A DNA stretch of 64,000 nucleotides, taken from contig NC_037639.1 in the NCBI RefSeq assembly GCF_003254395.2, forward strand, positions 8,174,501 through 8,238,500. Reading direction: 5' to 3'. The notes under the pieces were generated by a model that was not told where the DNA came from, did not search any database, and was given only the letters and a program-made list of their open reading frames with translations. Shown here in pieces: positions 9,055 through 20,500 of the stretch. Made by a program: the position numbers and the translations under genes. Position 1 is the first letter of the stretch; each line of letters starts with the position of its first letter. This stretch comes from Apis mellifera (taxonomy: Eukaryota; Arthropoda; Insecta; Hymenoptera; Apidae).

Positions 9055-11120
9055 ACGGTTTCTATATAACCGGTTCTTTCCAACAGCGCTCACACACGCC
9101 AATACACACGTTCTCTTCTCCTACTCCACGTTTCACGGTATACAGTAAAGTTTCCTGCTGTTCACACCGCCCTATTTCGGGTCTACGAACCGCTGCGCGA
9201 ACTATTTTCTTGCTTCTCGCGCTCGCTCCACTTGTTTCGTTCCCGTATTTATTTTCTTTGATGCGACCACGTTGTACGTACGCGCGGCCACGAGTATATT
9301 TGTTCTGTGTTACATAAATTAGGCGCGGGCGAGTGTGATGCGCACGGGGGAATGTTAAGGCACAGTTGAAATATACGGTTTTCCCTGTTTTCTTAGCGGC
9401 CACCAATCGGCCGTGTCGTTCCTTTTCGCGACGTTCCATTTAATTTTATCGCGAATATCCTTCGTCATCTAAGTGCCCTTGCTCGGCCAACACTCGATTA
9501 TATTTCTGCGCGTTATCGAGACGTTTGTGCATACACGCGATATCGATATCAGATATCATTATCGCGTTTACGGAAATTTTTTCCCCTCCCCATTCCCAAC
9601 GCGGAATATCTTGATTTTTCTTCACAATTTTTTCACACGCCTCCTCTAGATTTCGCAATTTTTCTAATTACAAAACTCCTTCTCTCTTTTGCACCAGTGT
9701 GTGCCGTTTATAGAACTGGCGCGCTTGAAATTTTACCTTTAAAAATTCAACAAAAAAGAACCGGATTCAGTAGTTCCCAGTAGCTACCGTCTAGAAATCT
9801 CCAACACCTGAAGATCTGCTATCCTTCCAAGGCACGGCGACTTGCCCGATCGACTCTATTTACTCTTGCACGTATATACTCACGTGTGCTCTTTCAACGT
9901 ATGCACGCGTGTGCCTCGTGCAAACCTTCTTTCGCCGAGGGGGTTCTAAGAGAGACGCTCGTCCACGATACGTACTTACGTACGTAGCCGTCGGCTGTAC
10001 CACGGCTGAAGTACGACGCGAAGCTGTTCTCCGTGGCGGTAAAACGCGGGCGTCGAAAACGCGTCCCGACGTTTCGGAGCATTAACGGACAATCTCGTAA
10101 GTGGGCGTGTAAGGGCTCGAAAATTGGAAGGTAGGCCGGGCCTCGGCCAAATTAACGTTTGGCGATAATATCCGCTCTCTCGGTGCCCCCATGTCGGTTC
10201 GTCGGTACCCACCCTAAGCGCGCAACGAACGCCAACAACCTCGAGAGTCCGGGGCACGCGCGCACACAACCATGTCGAAAGAGCATAGAGAGAGAGAGAG
10301 AGAGGGGGGAAAGAGGAGGGAGCCCTTCGTAACGCACGTACCCGGCGACTCGTGTGCGCCAGGCGTGGGTGTGTAGCGACATTTCAGTCGCTGGCCGGCC
10401 ATTCACGAATTTATTAGACACCGTATACGTACGATCGTGGCCCGAATTACTCGCGATAAAAGCACGGCGTGGCTCCTTTTGGTGGTACTTTGGACCCGGG
10501 CATCTCGGTTTCCTCGTGGAGGTTGATGGCTCGCAATGCCCGTCGTGTTGCCTGCTCGTCGACGCGTTAATGGCCGCAATGCGCGGTGAATTGTGATGTA
10601 TAAATTTGCCGGGACATACGTTTTGAAGGGAAAAGGATTTCGCTTCGCGTGTCTGCGTTTATTTCGCGTTTTCGTTGAATTTCGTTCCGGTGAACGGGCC
10701 GAGATAAGGGAAAACACGGGTGGGAAGAGAAGAAATTTGAATAACCGAGATCTTTGAAATCCCGTCACGGTAATTTGTTCGCGTATCTCCTTCATCGTTT
10801 GATCATTGTATAATTTTGTTAAATTTTTTTTCCTTTTTTTTTTTTTTTTCCTTTTCTTTCCTCTCTTCCGTGAATCTTATATCTTATATGTATTTTTTTC
10901 TTTTTCTACTTCGGCATAATAAGATGTAAATTCGAACGATGTCGCGAGGAAGAAGTACGAAGATTGCTTGTCCGTTTAGAATCGACGAGATATCAATGGC
11001 ATGTTAATGTACGCGAGAATCTGGTTCTCTGGGAACGATTAACAGACTTCGTTCCTATGAAAACTTGTCGGTACATACGGTTAACAATATACGTTGATTG
11101 CGCTAGCGCAACACGCGTCG

Positions 11121-11150
11121 CTCTCTCACTCTCTCTCTCTCTCTCTCTCT
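11121..11150. repeat. CT dinucleotide repeat
   Basis: This tract is mostly CT, with one CA interruption near 11128 and further T/CT-rich sequence beyond. On the transcribed (minus) strand it is a GA tract, which in insects can bind GAGA-type factors. Confidence 0.9.
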
Positions 11151-12348
11151 TTTTCTCTCTTCTATTTGTTATTTTAATCCTGACTCGAATTATATCCGAT
11201 GAAAGGCTGTTATTGCATGTTACGGTACTTAAAACGCGATCCTTTTAAACTCGAGGACGAACGTTTTGCTACTCTTGCTGCTACACCGAGCATAAAGGCT
11301 GTCTTGTATTATGATCGTCGACGTGTTATTGGTAGCCTCGATGTGTGATTTAAAGGTTTCCCCGTGGCGGGAATGGTGTCATTTGCATATACCTACGTAT
11401 TCGTAGGATTCTCCGAGGAGGACCCTCGTATTAATGCGATACGTTGCTTTCGTTCTTAACAGTTCTTTTCTGGCCTTAAGTAAATATTCGCCATGAATAT
11501 GTATGGGGAATCCTCGAGTGACCCCTTCGAACTTAAAAAACTTGCGCGTCTGCGAATATCAGACGTTTATACAGAGACACGAGTTTTCCTTATAGCCGAC
11601 GATACACACGATAACACTGTTTAACCATCGAATCATCGAATTATCGAGTCATCCTTCCTCTTCCCTCCGTATTCTTTCTCGAGTGTTAATACGCTTTTAC
11701 TTCTACTTAATTGATAAATTTACTCGAATAGCACACGACGCGTTAAAGATATCCATTTAACGTCGATTTTAAAGCTTAAACGTTTCAGTGCAAGATAAGA
11801 TTTCGAACGATGTTATAAGTTTTGTCTTAGTTTTTTTTTTCTAAATTTTCAGAAGAAAATTTATCTCAATCGTCGTTTATTCCCATCTTTCCCATTTCCG
11901 TATCGATCGTATAATAAACGTATCTGCCATATTGCCTAGTCTAATCGATCGTATCACTGGTGTTAATTGCATAGTCGACTAAATGTCTGTAAAATCCGCC
12001 AACGTTGGCGGGATTATTCGAGGGCCAATAACTGTTCGGCAATGTCCTACCCCTGAACCGTCTTCATTAATTCCCACTACTGTTCCCGCCACACCAATCA
12101 ACTACCAAATAAAACGCGCGCAAAGGGGGTTCTGGACTAATTGGAACAGCGAAAAAGTGGGCGTGTTCCACGATCGAGGAGAGAGAAGACCTCCATCGTT
12201 TCGGGACCCCTGGAAATTCTTGTCGATCGTTCGTCCAGACCAATTTTACACGTCACCCTTTTCCTTTGCCTTTCCCCATTTCGTCGAAAGTATCAAGCGT
12301 TCAACTTTTTTCTCTGCTCTTCGTCGAATCATAAATCGAACCTTATCG

Positions 12349-12372
12349 CTCTCTCTCTCTCTCTCTCTCTCT
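12349..12372. repeat. (CT)12 microsatellite
   Basis: This is a perfect run of 12 CT units in ephrin intron 1, the cleanest of several CT/GA tracts in the window. Confidence 0.95.
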
Positions 12373-14900
12373 TTCACAATCTTCGCCACGGAAGAAAGAA
12401 GAAAGAGGAAAAGGAGAATAGAAAACCACGACGGCTGAAAAGTTATTCGAACCACGTAAATTATGCGAGATTCTTATCGGCGTAATTACCACGACCCCTC
12501 GTCGTTCGTGGTATTCAAGGATCGCGTAACGGCACGACGAGGAAGCGGAGGAAAACCGCGGGGATTCACGTCAGCGCGTGTAAACGACACGCTCTTCTCG
12601 CCAACGAATCCTTTAATCGGCGATCCTTGACCCGCGTTTCGCGTTTTAAAAGGCGGATAGATAGAGGCGCGTGCAGCTTCATCCGCGCGAGGCGCACGAA
12701 GGAACGTTTCACGCGGTTCAACGTCATCCACGTAGACGACGCGACGGGACAAAGAGTCGGTGAGAAACGTCGAGAAAACCGTGGCCACGTGTGTTAGAAT
12801 GTCTCCGAGCCGGTGAGGAGAGGAGGAAGGAAGGAAAAGCTGGAAACGCGTGACGGGGATAGAGTGCGAGATTCGAAGAAAGAGGGTGCGAAAGAGAGAA
12901 TGACAGAGAGAGAGAACACACGAGGGGGGAAGAGGGGGACAGAAAAGCTGTTAGAACGATGGATAAAGAGGGAACACGACTAGAGAAACGGGAGGCTTAT
13001 GCACTAACTATAAGTGGGATATTCTGGCAGGAATATCAAAGCTGCGACTGCGTCAAAGAGGGCGAGCAAAGGGGTGAGGGGATAGGGAAGAGATAGAAAG
13101 AGAGAGAGAGAGACACAGAGAGAGAGAAAGCAAAACGACCACGCGGATGGATCCTTGGACGTTACCGGCTTCGGGGCCATCGTTTGACTCTTTCATTCAT
13201 CATGTTCATTCCTTGGACAACCATTGTGCCCGTATAATGCATATTTTTCCCCCCTTCTTTCTATTTCGTCGCCGAAGAGCCTCGCGGTTGTAATGTCCAC
13301 AGGAATTAGTATTGAAAATTTACGGCGTGACAGAGAGACGCGTATGAATTATTTAAAAGAGGTAATGGTTCGTATTCTTAATTTTTTTTTTCTCCTTTTT
13401 TTTCGAGTGGTTTCTCCTTTTTAATCTTTTTTCGTATCTTATTTAAAGAAGAAAAAAAAAAAAAGAAAGAAAAATATCAATTTTCGATTCCGTTCTCGTG
13501 CTTAACGATAATCAACTTTCACGCGTTGATCGCGATAAGTATCGTTATATAGGGTGGGTATAGATGCACGGATGAGGCGTTGTTGATTCCTCTTTCGTGC
13601 GCGGAAAGTGTTAACTGTGAAGCAATTGTCCTGGGATCAGGGCAACGCGTAATAACCTTTTTTCGGAGATAGCATAGAGAGAAGATATCGATCGCGTTTT
13701 TTGGAAAGGTGTTACATACCGGGTTCCTCCTCCCCATTTGCACCTGCTTCTTTCTCTCCGACGAATACGTCAAATACAGACCATAATTGGTTCCTCTCGG
13801 GTGATTTTATTTTTACATCGGTCACACACTTCCAGCCCTTTGTTCTTTCGTAGCTGGCAAGCGTGGCAAGTCTTCGTACCATACAAAATCGACGTGAAAC
13901 AGCGAGACTATGGATCGAGTTTATTATCGTCGTTTTTATGAGCGTAGATTTAACGAGTCTGAATGGGCGCGAGCAAGTTCCCAGCTACCCAGCTGATTTC
14001 CTTAATTCCACTCCTTACTCTGAAATCATCGCCTTGTGGACCCGTAACTATTTCTACGAAGATTCGAAACGGTTCTCATAAATCAGGCAATTTAATCGAG
14101 TTAAACGACCGGTTAATATTCTCTTGTTACGGGAAAACTAAAAAAAGAAAAAAAAGCCAACAGGAAAATCAAAACGAATTACTCGTAATTACCATCGGAT
14201 AAATTTAGAAATTATCTTTCGTTATTTAATTATCGAAGTGAAAAATAGTAATTAAAGACACAAATATTATTCACTGTAATTCCGATTCTTCTTTGCCCTA
14301 ATTATTCAACACATTACTTACTCGCGATAACACTCGTGAAATAACATAGCCGCGATTCATTTTCACGTGAAACGTAACATAATATTTTCTTATAAACGTT
14401 GAGAGGGGGATTCGCGACAGAGAGGAATGAGACAGGTGAAGGGTTTCCTAAACGAAAAGCGCGACCATCAAAAAGTGTTACAAAGGGGAACCGAAGGGGT
14501 TTCTGTACATACGTTTAGTCAGCGACAACACGACTGGTGGAAAACATAAAAGCGGTTGTGCTGCTGTGCACTCGATTCCGTCAATCTATTTCCAACCCTG
14601 AAGGGGGACGCAGGCATTTTTGCCGAAACGCGTCCCCCTCCCCCTCCCCCTCCGTTTCGTTCTTCGAGCGGGGCCCCTTGAACTTTTAAATTATTTATAA
14701 AAGAGAGAGGGCCGGGTCGCATTCCCGCGGCTTTCCGTACCGTAACGAATTCCACGGTCTCGTGCCGTATTTATAATAACTTCCTGCAAGATGGTCCAGT
14801 ATACGGCGCATGCGGTCCATTTAATGCACGACATTAATGCGTTATGTAAAAGCGGTGCGCGGGTGATTCTCTTCTGTTCTGTCGACGTGGTCGGTAGGCC

Positions 14901-14970
14901 CGCTCGTCGACGTGGTCGTCTCCGTCGTCGTCGTCTTCTTCGTCGTCGTCGTCGTCGACGGCGGCGGCGT
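14901..14970. repeat. TCG/TCC trinucleotide-rich tract
   Basis: The tract holds imperfect TCG, TCC and TCT units turning into GGC units at the right end. It explains an arginine-rich plus-strand frame at 14791-14985, which I do not call as a gene. Confidence 0.85.
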
Positions 14971-15514
14971 CTTTTCGTCTCTTGATGCCATTAGGACGTG
15001 CCGGCGTTATTATTAGTTAACTTCAAATATTTATCGTATTCTTCCTCCTGGCGTCAGTCGTCTCTTATACATGAGTGAATTTTTTTTTCCTCTCCTCCTC
15101 CCGAGTTCGATCTATTCTTGTATGTTCGTGGATAACTGGGATCGCTTCCTGGCTGTCGCATTCACTTCCTCAAGTTTTTGCATTCTTCGTATCCTCGAGC
15201 CATGTACGGAAACACGTACGTTCTTAATCGTTCGATACTTTTTTATCGCGATCTTCTTTGAGGATAAATGTTTAAGTCGTGCGCAACAATCGTGGAATCA
15301 TAGAAAGTTCTTTCTTCTTCTTCGTCGATTAAAAAAAACTTTCAACATGCACGGTGCACGGTGTGTTATTCACGGTGACTTTTTTCTTTCTCAAATATAC
15401 GGAGCCGATTTACAAGCGAGTGAAAAAGCGGAAGAAGAAACGATTCCCGTGAAAACGGAACAAGATGGAAGAAGATGAAACGAAAGTTAACGAGGCGCCT
15501 GGTAATTCTTCCCT

Positions 15515-15534
15515 CGGGGCGAAATTTCGCCCCG
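15515..15534. repeat. Perfect 20-bp palindrome
   Basis: CGGGGCGAAA is followed directly by its exact reverse complement, with no spacer. It lies in ephrin intron 1, and its GC-rich arms contrast with the AT-rich surroundings. Confidence 0.95.
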
Positions 15535-17498
15535 GAGCTTGTCCGTAAAGAGCTGAATGATTATGGATACGGAACCTGTTAGCGCTGATAATTTGATTCA
15601 CGATGGGGATTCATTGTGATTGCTCCCGTCGAATCGTTCTTGATCAGCTGTTTTGACCATTTCACATGGTCAATTCGTTTGTACGTTTTGTTCGTAATTT
15701 TTTTTTTTCGAGAGAGAGAATCGGAAATCTCCGAGGAACTCCATTTTAACTTCTAACAGAAGAAGAAAAAAACAAATAGTGAGGTAGCTTTTTTCTAATA
15801 TTATAAAAAATGTCGTAAATATTTAATCGGATTCGATCAACTTCCTCCCATTTCGATTTCACATCTTCACAAATGTTCAAATGTTTGTCACAAATGTTCA
15901 AAGGAGCAGCGTTACAACAAGAATTAAAAACTCCTCTTAAAATACAGCTCCATCAAACTTGTTAAAAAAAAAAAAAAAAAATGTGTTTCGCGAAGATAAA
16001 TCTTTCCAAGGAAATACACCGCATACTTTATGAATTTAAAAGAGGGAACAAAGTGATTATCGTCGAGAGCATTCAGGAAATTTACGACACTCCCAGAGTC
16101 GTCACAGATTATTCTCCGCCCCACAGGCCTTCACGATATTAACTATTCCCCTATAAAAACATCCAATCCGATCGAAATAGCCGCCGAAACATCTCTCTCT
16201 CCATCCCTCCCTCTCTCGAAAAACAAAACGAACAGAAAAAAAAAAAAGTCCCATGAAAATATCCAAGAGGACAATTTCAACGTTCACACTGCGATCTTTC
16301 GTCCCCGAAATCGAATTAACACGTGCGATTCGAACGGTAGACAATCCGGAGGACGGCACAACAACTCGATGGCAAGGGGAGGGAGAGTAATAAAAAATCG
16401 ACGAATTGTCGCGTCTATTCGAGGTCGGAACTCGTGGCCCAAGAGGCAGTCGATCGTTCGTGTACGGAACAGACAACGCACGATCCTCGTCGTGGCGTGG
16501 CTTCTAAACGGAAAGTTCATCGATCCACGCGTACCGCGACGTTGTGTGTCCTATTAAAAGCCGTGCACAGCGTACAAACGCTCTCGTCGTTCCACCTCCC
16601 TCGCGAGGCGTGGAATGGAGGCACTAAAGTGGCTAGACGGAGTGTCAGAGCCGGACGGAGATCAGAGGGCCGCCGTTGAAAGAAATAGTCCGACGGGGAC
16701 GTTATACCGCAGCCACGTCCGCGCACGTGTTTTCGGGGTTCCGTCTCGTAGCGTCGATTTATCAACCGCGTCGAAAGCCGCGACACCATCTCCTTCCCCT
16801 CTTCCCCTCCCCAACCCCTATTCGCCCCCCCGAACTCTCCTCGAACAGGTGACAGAAACTTCTCCTCTCTTTTATATCGCGCCCGTTTCATACGAATTTA
16901 TCGAGTCGTAACGTTGCGAGATTTATAAATATTCGTTTTTGGGTATCGAAGATTGTAAATTTTTAGGTCAGGGATTCGGTGATGGAATAAATATATATCG
17001 TATTTTAATAGATGATAATATGATAAATTTACTTATCGAGTGTGGCAAAAATATTGTAAATTGCAAGTTGTTACGCTCAAAAAATCTCCCTTTCTAAATT
17101 AATAATAGTTATCAAAGATACGATACATACGATAAAACGATCTCTACGATAACAATTAACGATAACGTAAGAGACGAGAAACGTTAAAATCGGAAATAAT
17201 TCTCGTTTGGGAACGAGAGTAACCTTTGGAAATAAAAAGTTGGCGGAGCAGGGTATGATTTGCCTATTAGTCCGGCCCGGTGTACAAATACGGAGTAACA
17301 TCGTGAGTTAAAGCATGCTCGGACTCGATACAATTTAGATTGTCCCGGAGAGCTCGTGTAATTTATGTGCAGCGGCATGCCACTCCTTTGTAATTGGACT
17401 AACGGCGTAAGTAGGGGAGTGTCTGTCCCCGATCGGAGATCAAATGCTCGTCGTTGAAGGAAAATAGTCGGGGCCTGGACCACGTGGTTCAGGCATCC

Positions 17499-17523
17499 CG
17501 ACGACGACGACGACGACGACGAG
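17499..17523. repeat. (CGA)8 microsatellite
   Basis: A perfect CGA run of about eight units is followed within 30 bp by a CTGG repeat. The pair forms a compound microsatellite. Confidence 0.93.
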
Positions 17524-17550
17524 ACGCGTGCTTCTCGTCGGAGTTACGTG

Positions 17551-17590
17551 CTGGCTGGCTGGCTGGCTGGCTGTGCTTGCCTGGCTGGCC
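17551..17590. repeat. CTGG tetranucleotide repeat
   Basis: There are five perfect CTGG units, a short interruption (CTGTGCTTGC) and then more CTGG. It lies next to the CGA repeat. Confidence 0.9.
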
Positions 17591-20500
17591 AGAGATTTAT
17601 CAGTCGCGGCGTTTCGAATGTGTCGAAAGCGACCACAGTTTTCACCCTTTGAACCTCCGAGTTGCAGCCAAGTTGGTTAATGCGGCGAAGAACGTATATA
17701 CGCGCGCGTTGCCGATGCAGAGACGTATGTGGGTAATAGAGTCGTGCGTATCGTCGGCTCGTTAATTAATTTTAACTACCAATTAGCGTTCGTAAGCGGC
17801 ACCACCTTTGGTTTACCATTATTTCTCGAATATATCCTCCTCGAGGAACGATACCACGGAATAGGCTATAAACATCGTCGTTTAGTTAAATTCTTTCCCG
17901 TGGAATTTGTGACTTTTTGAAAAGTTATGCCTGTTGTTGTTACTATTATTATTATTATTGTTGTTGCAACGCGAATCGTTTCCAAGATATTACGATCTAA
18001 AATTTAGCGTCGAGAGACATCGGTGAGATCTTTTCGGGTAATTTTTGTTCGTGGCTCGGTTTCGCGTCATTGTCATTGTGAAAAAAGAAAAAAAGAAAAG
18101 GAAAAAGGAACGGAAGATCGAGCGATCCTTTCGAGCATTTAACGACGATTTAATTTTACGATCGGCAACTTTATGGCGATCTCGAGCGTCGATTAGACGG
18201 AGCCACTCTTTGGGCAAGTTCGGTATATTAGCAGTTTCGAGTTTCGAGAAGAAAGCGTGGAGAGGAGCTTGCGACCTGACCTTGCCACGTTATTGCTTCT
18301 TCAGTTTTATGGCTGATACCGGGTTCGGTGTACGAGAGAGGGAGCCGATGAAAGGTTTACGATTATGGAAATGTTTGTCCCTACTACGGGAAAAATGCCA
18401 CGTTGGGATCAGTTTCGAAGCTGTCCCGATGTTACGGCGTACTCGATACTCGGCTTTGATATCTTTCCAGGTAGCTACGTGTTCGAGAAATATTTCTATA
18501 TCCGTGTAATCTTACTGTCCTCAATTTTTTTATTGATCTTTCGAGAACGCGTAAAATCAGGGAGAGGGGAAATAAATAAAGATAGATGAAACTTCCTCCA
18601 ATTCTATCTTCTAGAATCATTAAATTTCAACATCGAACTGAAAAAATGTTGAAATCGTCGTTACCTTTGAACTCTGGAGAGGAGAGAAAAAAGAAGGAAT
18701 TTTTATAATATACCATAAACGTATTGTTCCCACTGATATACAAGATCCGACAAATAATTACTCCATAATTATTACAATAATCGAACGTAAGAAATCAAAC
18801 GTTCAAACCTCGGTGCCAATTTTTTTATTCGAATTGTTAAAAAAGATTGTAAGACAAAACTGCCGAAATATAATACATTGGCAACGGTACAATTTGCCGT
18901 TCCAATTTACACGTTACTCGAACAATCGTGATAAAGGCATAACCACATCAGAAACAAGAATAGCCGCATCAACGATTCTAAAATCGGAAGATCTAGAAAT
19001 CAGACCTAGAAACTGATCCAACTTAATCTCACCGTCAAACGTTCGATCATAAAGATGGCTCCTCCTCTAAGAATCCATCGTTATGCACCAACATCTATTG
19101 CTCGATTATCCGAACAAAACGTGACAGCGTTTATCTTCACGATTCCACAATCCTTATTATTAATCTGTCCCGAGGCGGTTCGAGATCGAATCCTCGTCGG
19201 GGGCTTCTTCCTCGACGGAGATGGAGCGGCGGCACCACGGTATTTGCACCTTCGACAAAGATCCGCATTGCGCATTGAGACATTTCTGTCCGGCCGATAT
19301 AGAAGATAACCCGTGTCCCGGTGCACGTTCGGGGTCAGGTCCCCGTTCCTGGGTCAGATCCACGGCCTGGCCCATCGTGTTGATATCCCCGAGATAGCTC
19401 CCATTGTTTATGGACATTGTCGTGCACAGGTACGCGCGGGCCCTAGGTAAGCGACAGTTCGGGGTCACTTCCTAGTGCCGTGACGTTTCACACCAGCGTG
19501 ACACATCGTTCGAGATTCCCGGGATTCAGTCACGAATTCGCGTGACTCGCGGAAAATCACCGACCCTTCCTACCCGTCGCCTCCCCAAAAAGGTCTCGGT
19601 GTCTCCTCAGGTTCACTCGCCATCGGCGAGATCATCTCCGGACGGATCACGATCGTTTCTTTCGTGTCTGGGAAAACGGGGCGTGTAAGCAAGCGTCTGT
19701 AACCCCCCCTCTCTTGTCGTGGGTTCGCGCGATAGGCGCCGTGTGTGTATATACATTTTTTTTAGTAGGATAAAGTTTTTGCAAGGTTTTTATATCCGCG
19801 TGAAATGGGGATTACCAGGAAACTGGATGGAAACGTGTGAACTGTAAATCCTAGCTAGCAGAATGCCTCTGGCCGATTAAGTTTTTCGTTTCGAGCAAAC
19901 AATTTCTTACTTCGTTCCGTTTGTATACTTTTCGTTTCACGAGAAATTGGGCGTTCTAATGTTTGGAAACACGGGAATCTAGGAACACTCAAGATTAGGA
20001 ACGTTGAAAAAGAAGCGATCCGTTATTACCAAGCGATCCAGCCTGAGCTATTCATTATACGCCGATTATACGTAGTCGGTGTCCCGTGATTCCACTTAAA
20101 CGCGATTAATATTCCCATCATTATCGAGATTTCGAGGCGCGTTAAGTTGGACAACTGTTGAGAGTGCGGGTTGCAGGTTCGAACCGATGGATCCATGCAT
20201 CTGTTGAGTGTCTATGCCTCGTTCCTGGCGCACACGATGTCCCGCCAACGTGTAAACAAACAGAGTGTACGCGAACGACGGCACATGTTGGAGCGGTTCG
20301 TATATATTCGAATTCCACGGTTTGTCGTCGGAGAAGCGAGCATCGAATCAGGAAGTCGTCATCGTTTACTCTTCATGGCCGCGCCAGATCCTCTTCTCGC
20401 GGCGGATAACTTTTTCTCCCTCTTTTTCTGACTCTTTTCGTCTCAACCCTATCCCCTACCACTTTTCTCTTTGCCGCCTCTTTATCATCTTCCCTCATCC

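Larger units (their letters stand above)
8230..20000. other. Ephrin intron 1, part 1: no gene seen
   Basis: This is the 3' part of the 36.8-kb first intron. It is CpG-rich with many microsatellites: GAA/GGA at 8971-9054, GA at 10287-10304, CT at 11121-11150 and 12349-12372, GA-rich sequence at 13096-13128, TCG at 14901-14970, CGA at 17499-17523 and CTGG at 17551-17590. A perfect 20-bp palindrome lies at 15515-15534. Homeodomain-type TTAATTAA/CAATTAG words cluster at 17762-17788. The longest frames (135 codons at 15071-15478, 154 at 18045-18509, both plus strand) show no domain or splice context I can support. Confidence 0.55.

Noticed and set aside
9980..10005. 26-nt micro-exon on the ephrin strand with an acceptor like that of exon 4 and a GTAAGT donor
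   Set aside because: Its length would break the frame between exons 1 and 2, its pyrimidine tract is poor, and a 19-base near-match to the exon 4 acceptor is expected by chance in 64 kb.
14791..14985. Arginine-rich 64-codon frame
   Set aside because: It is a translation of the TCG/CGG trinucleotide tract.
20170..20200. GGTTCGAACC, resembling a tRNA T-arm
   Set aside because: The flanking bases do not pair as a T stem and no D arm, anticodon arm or acceptor stem fits around it.
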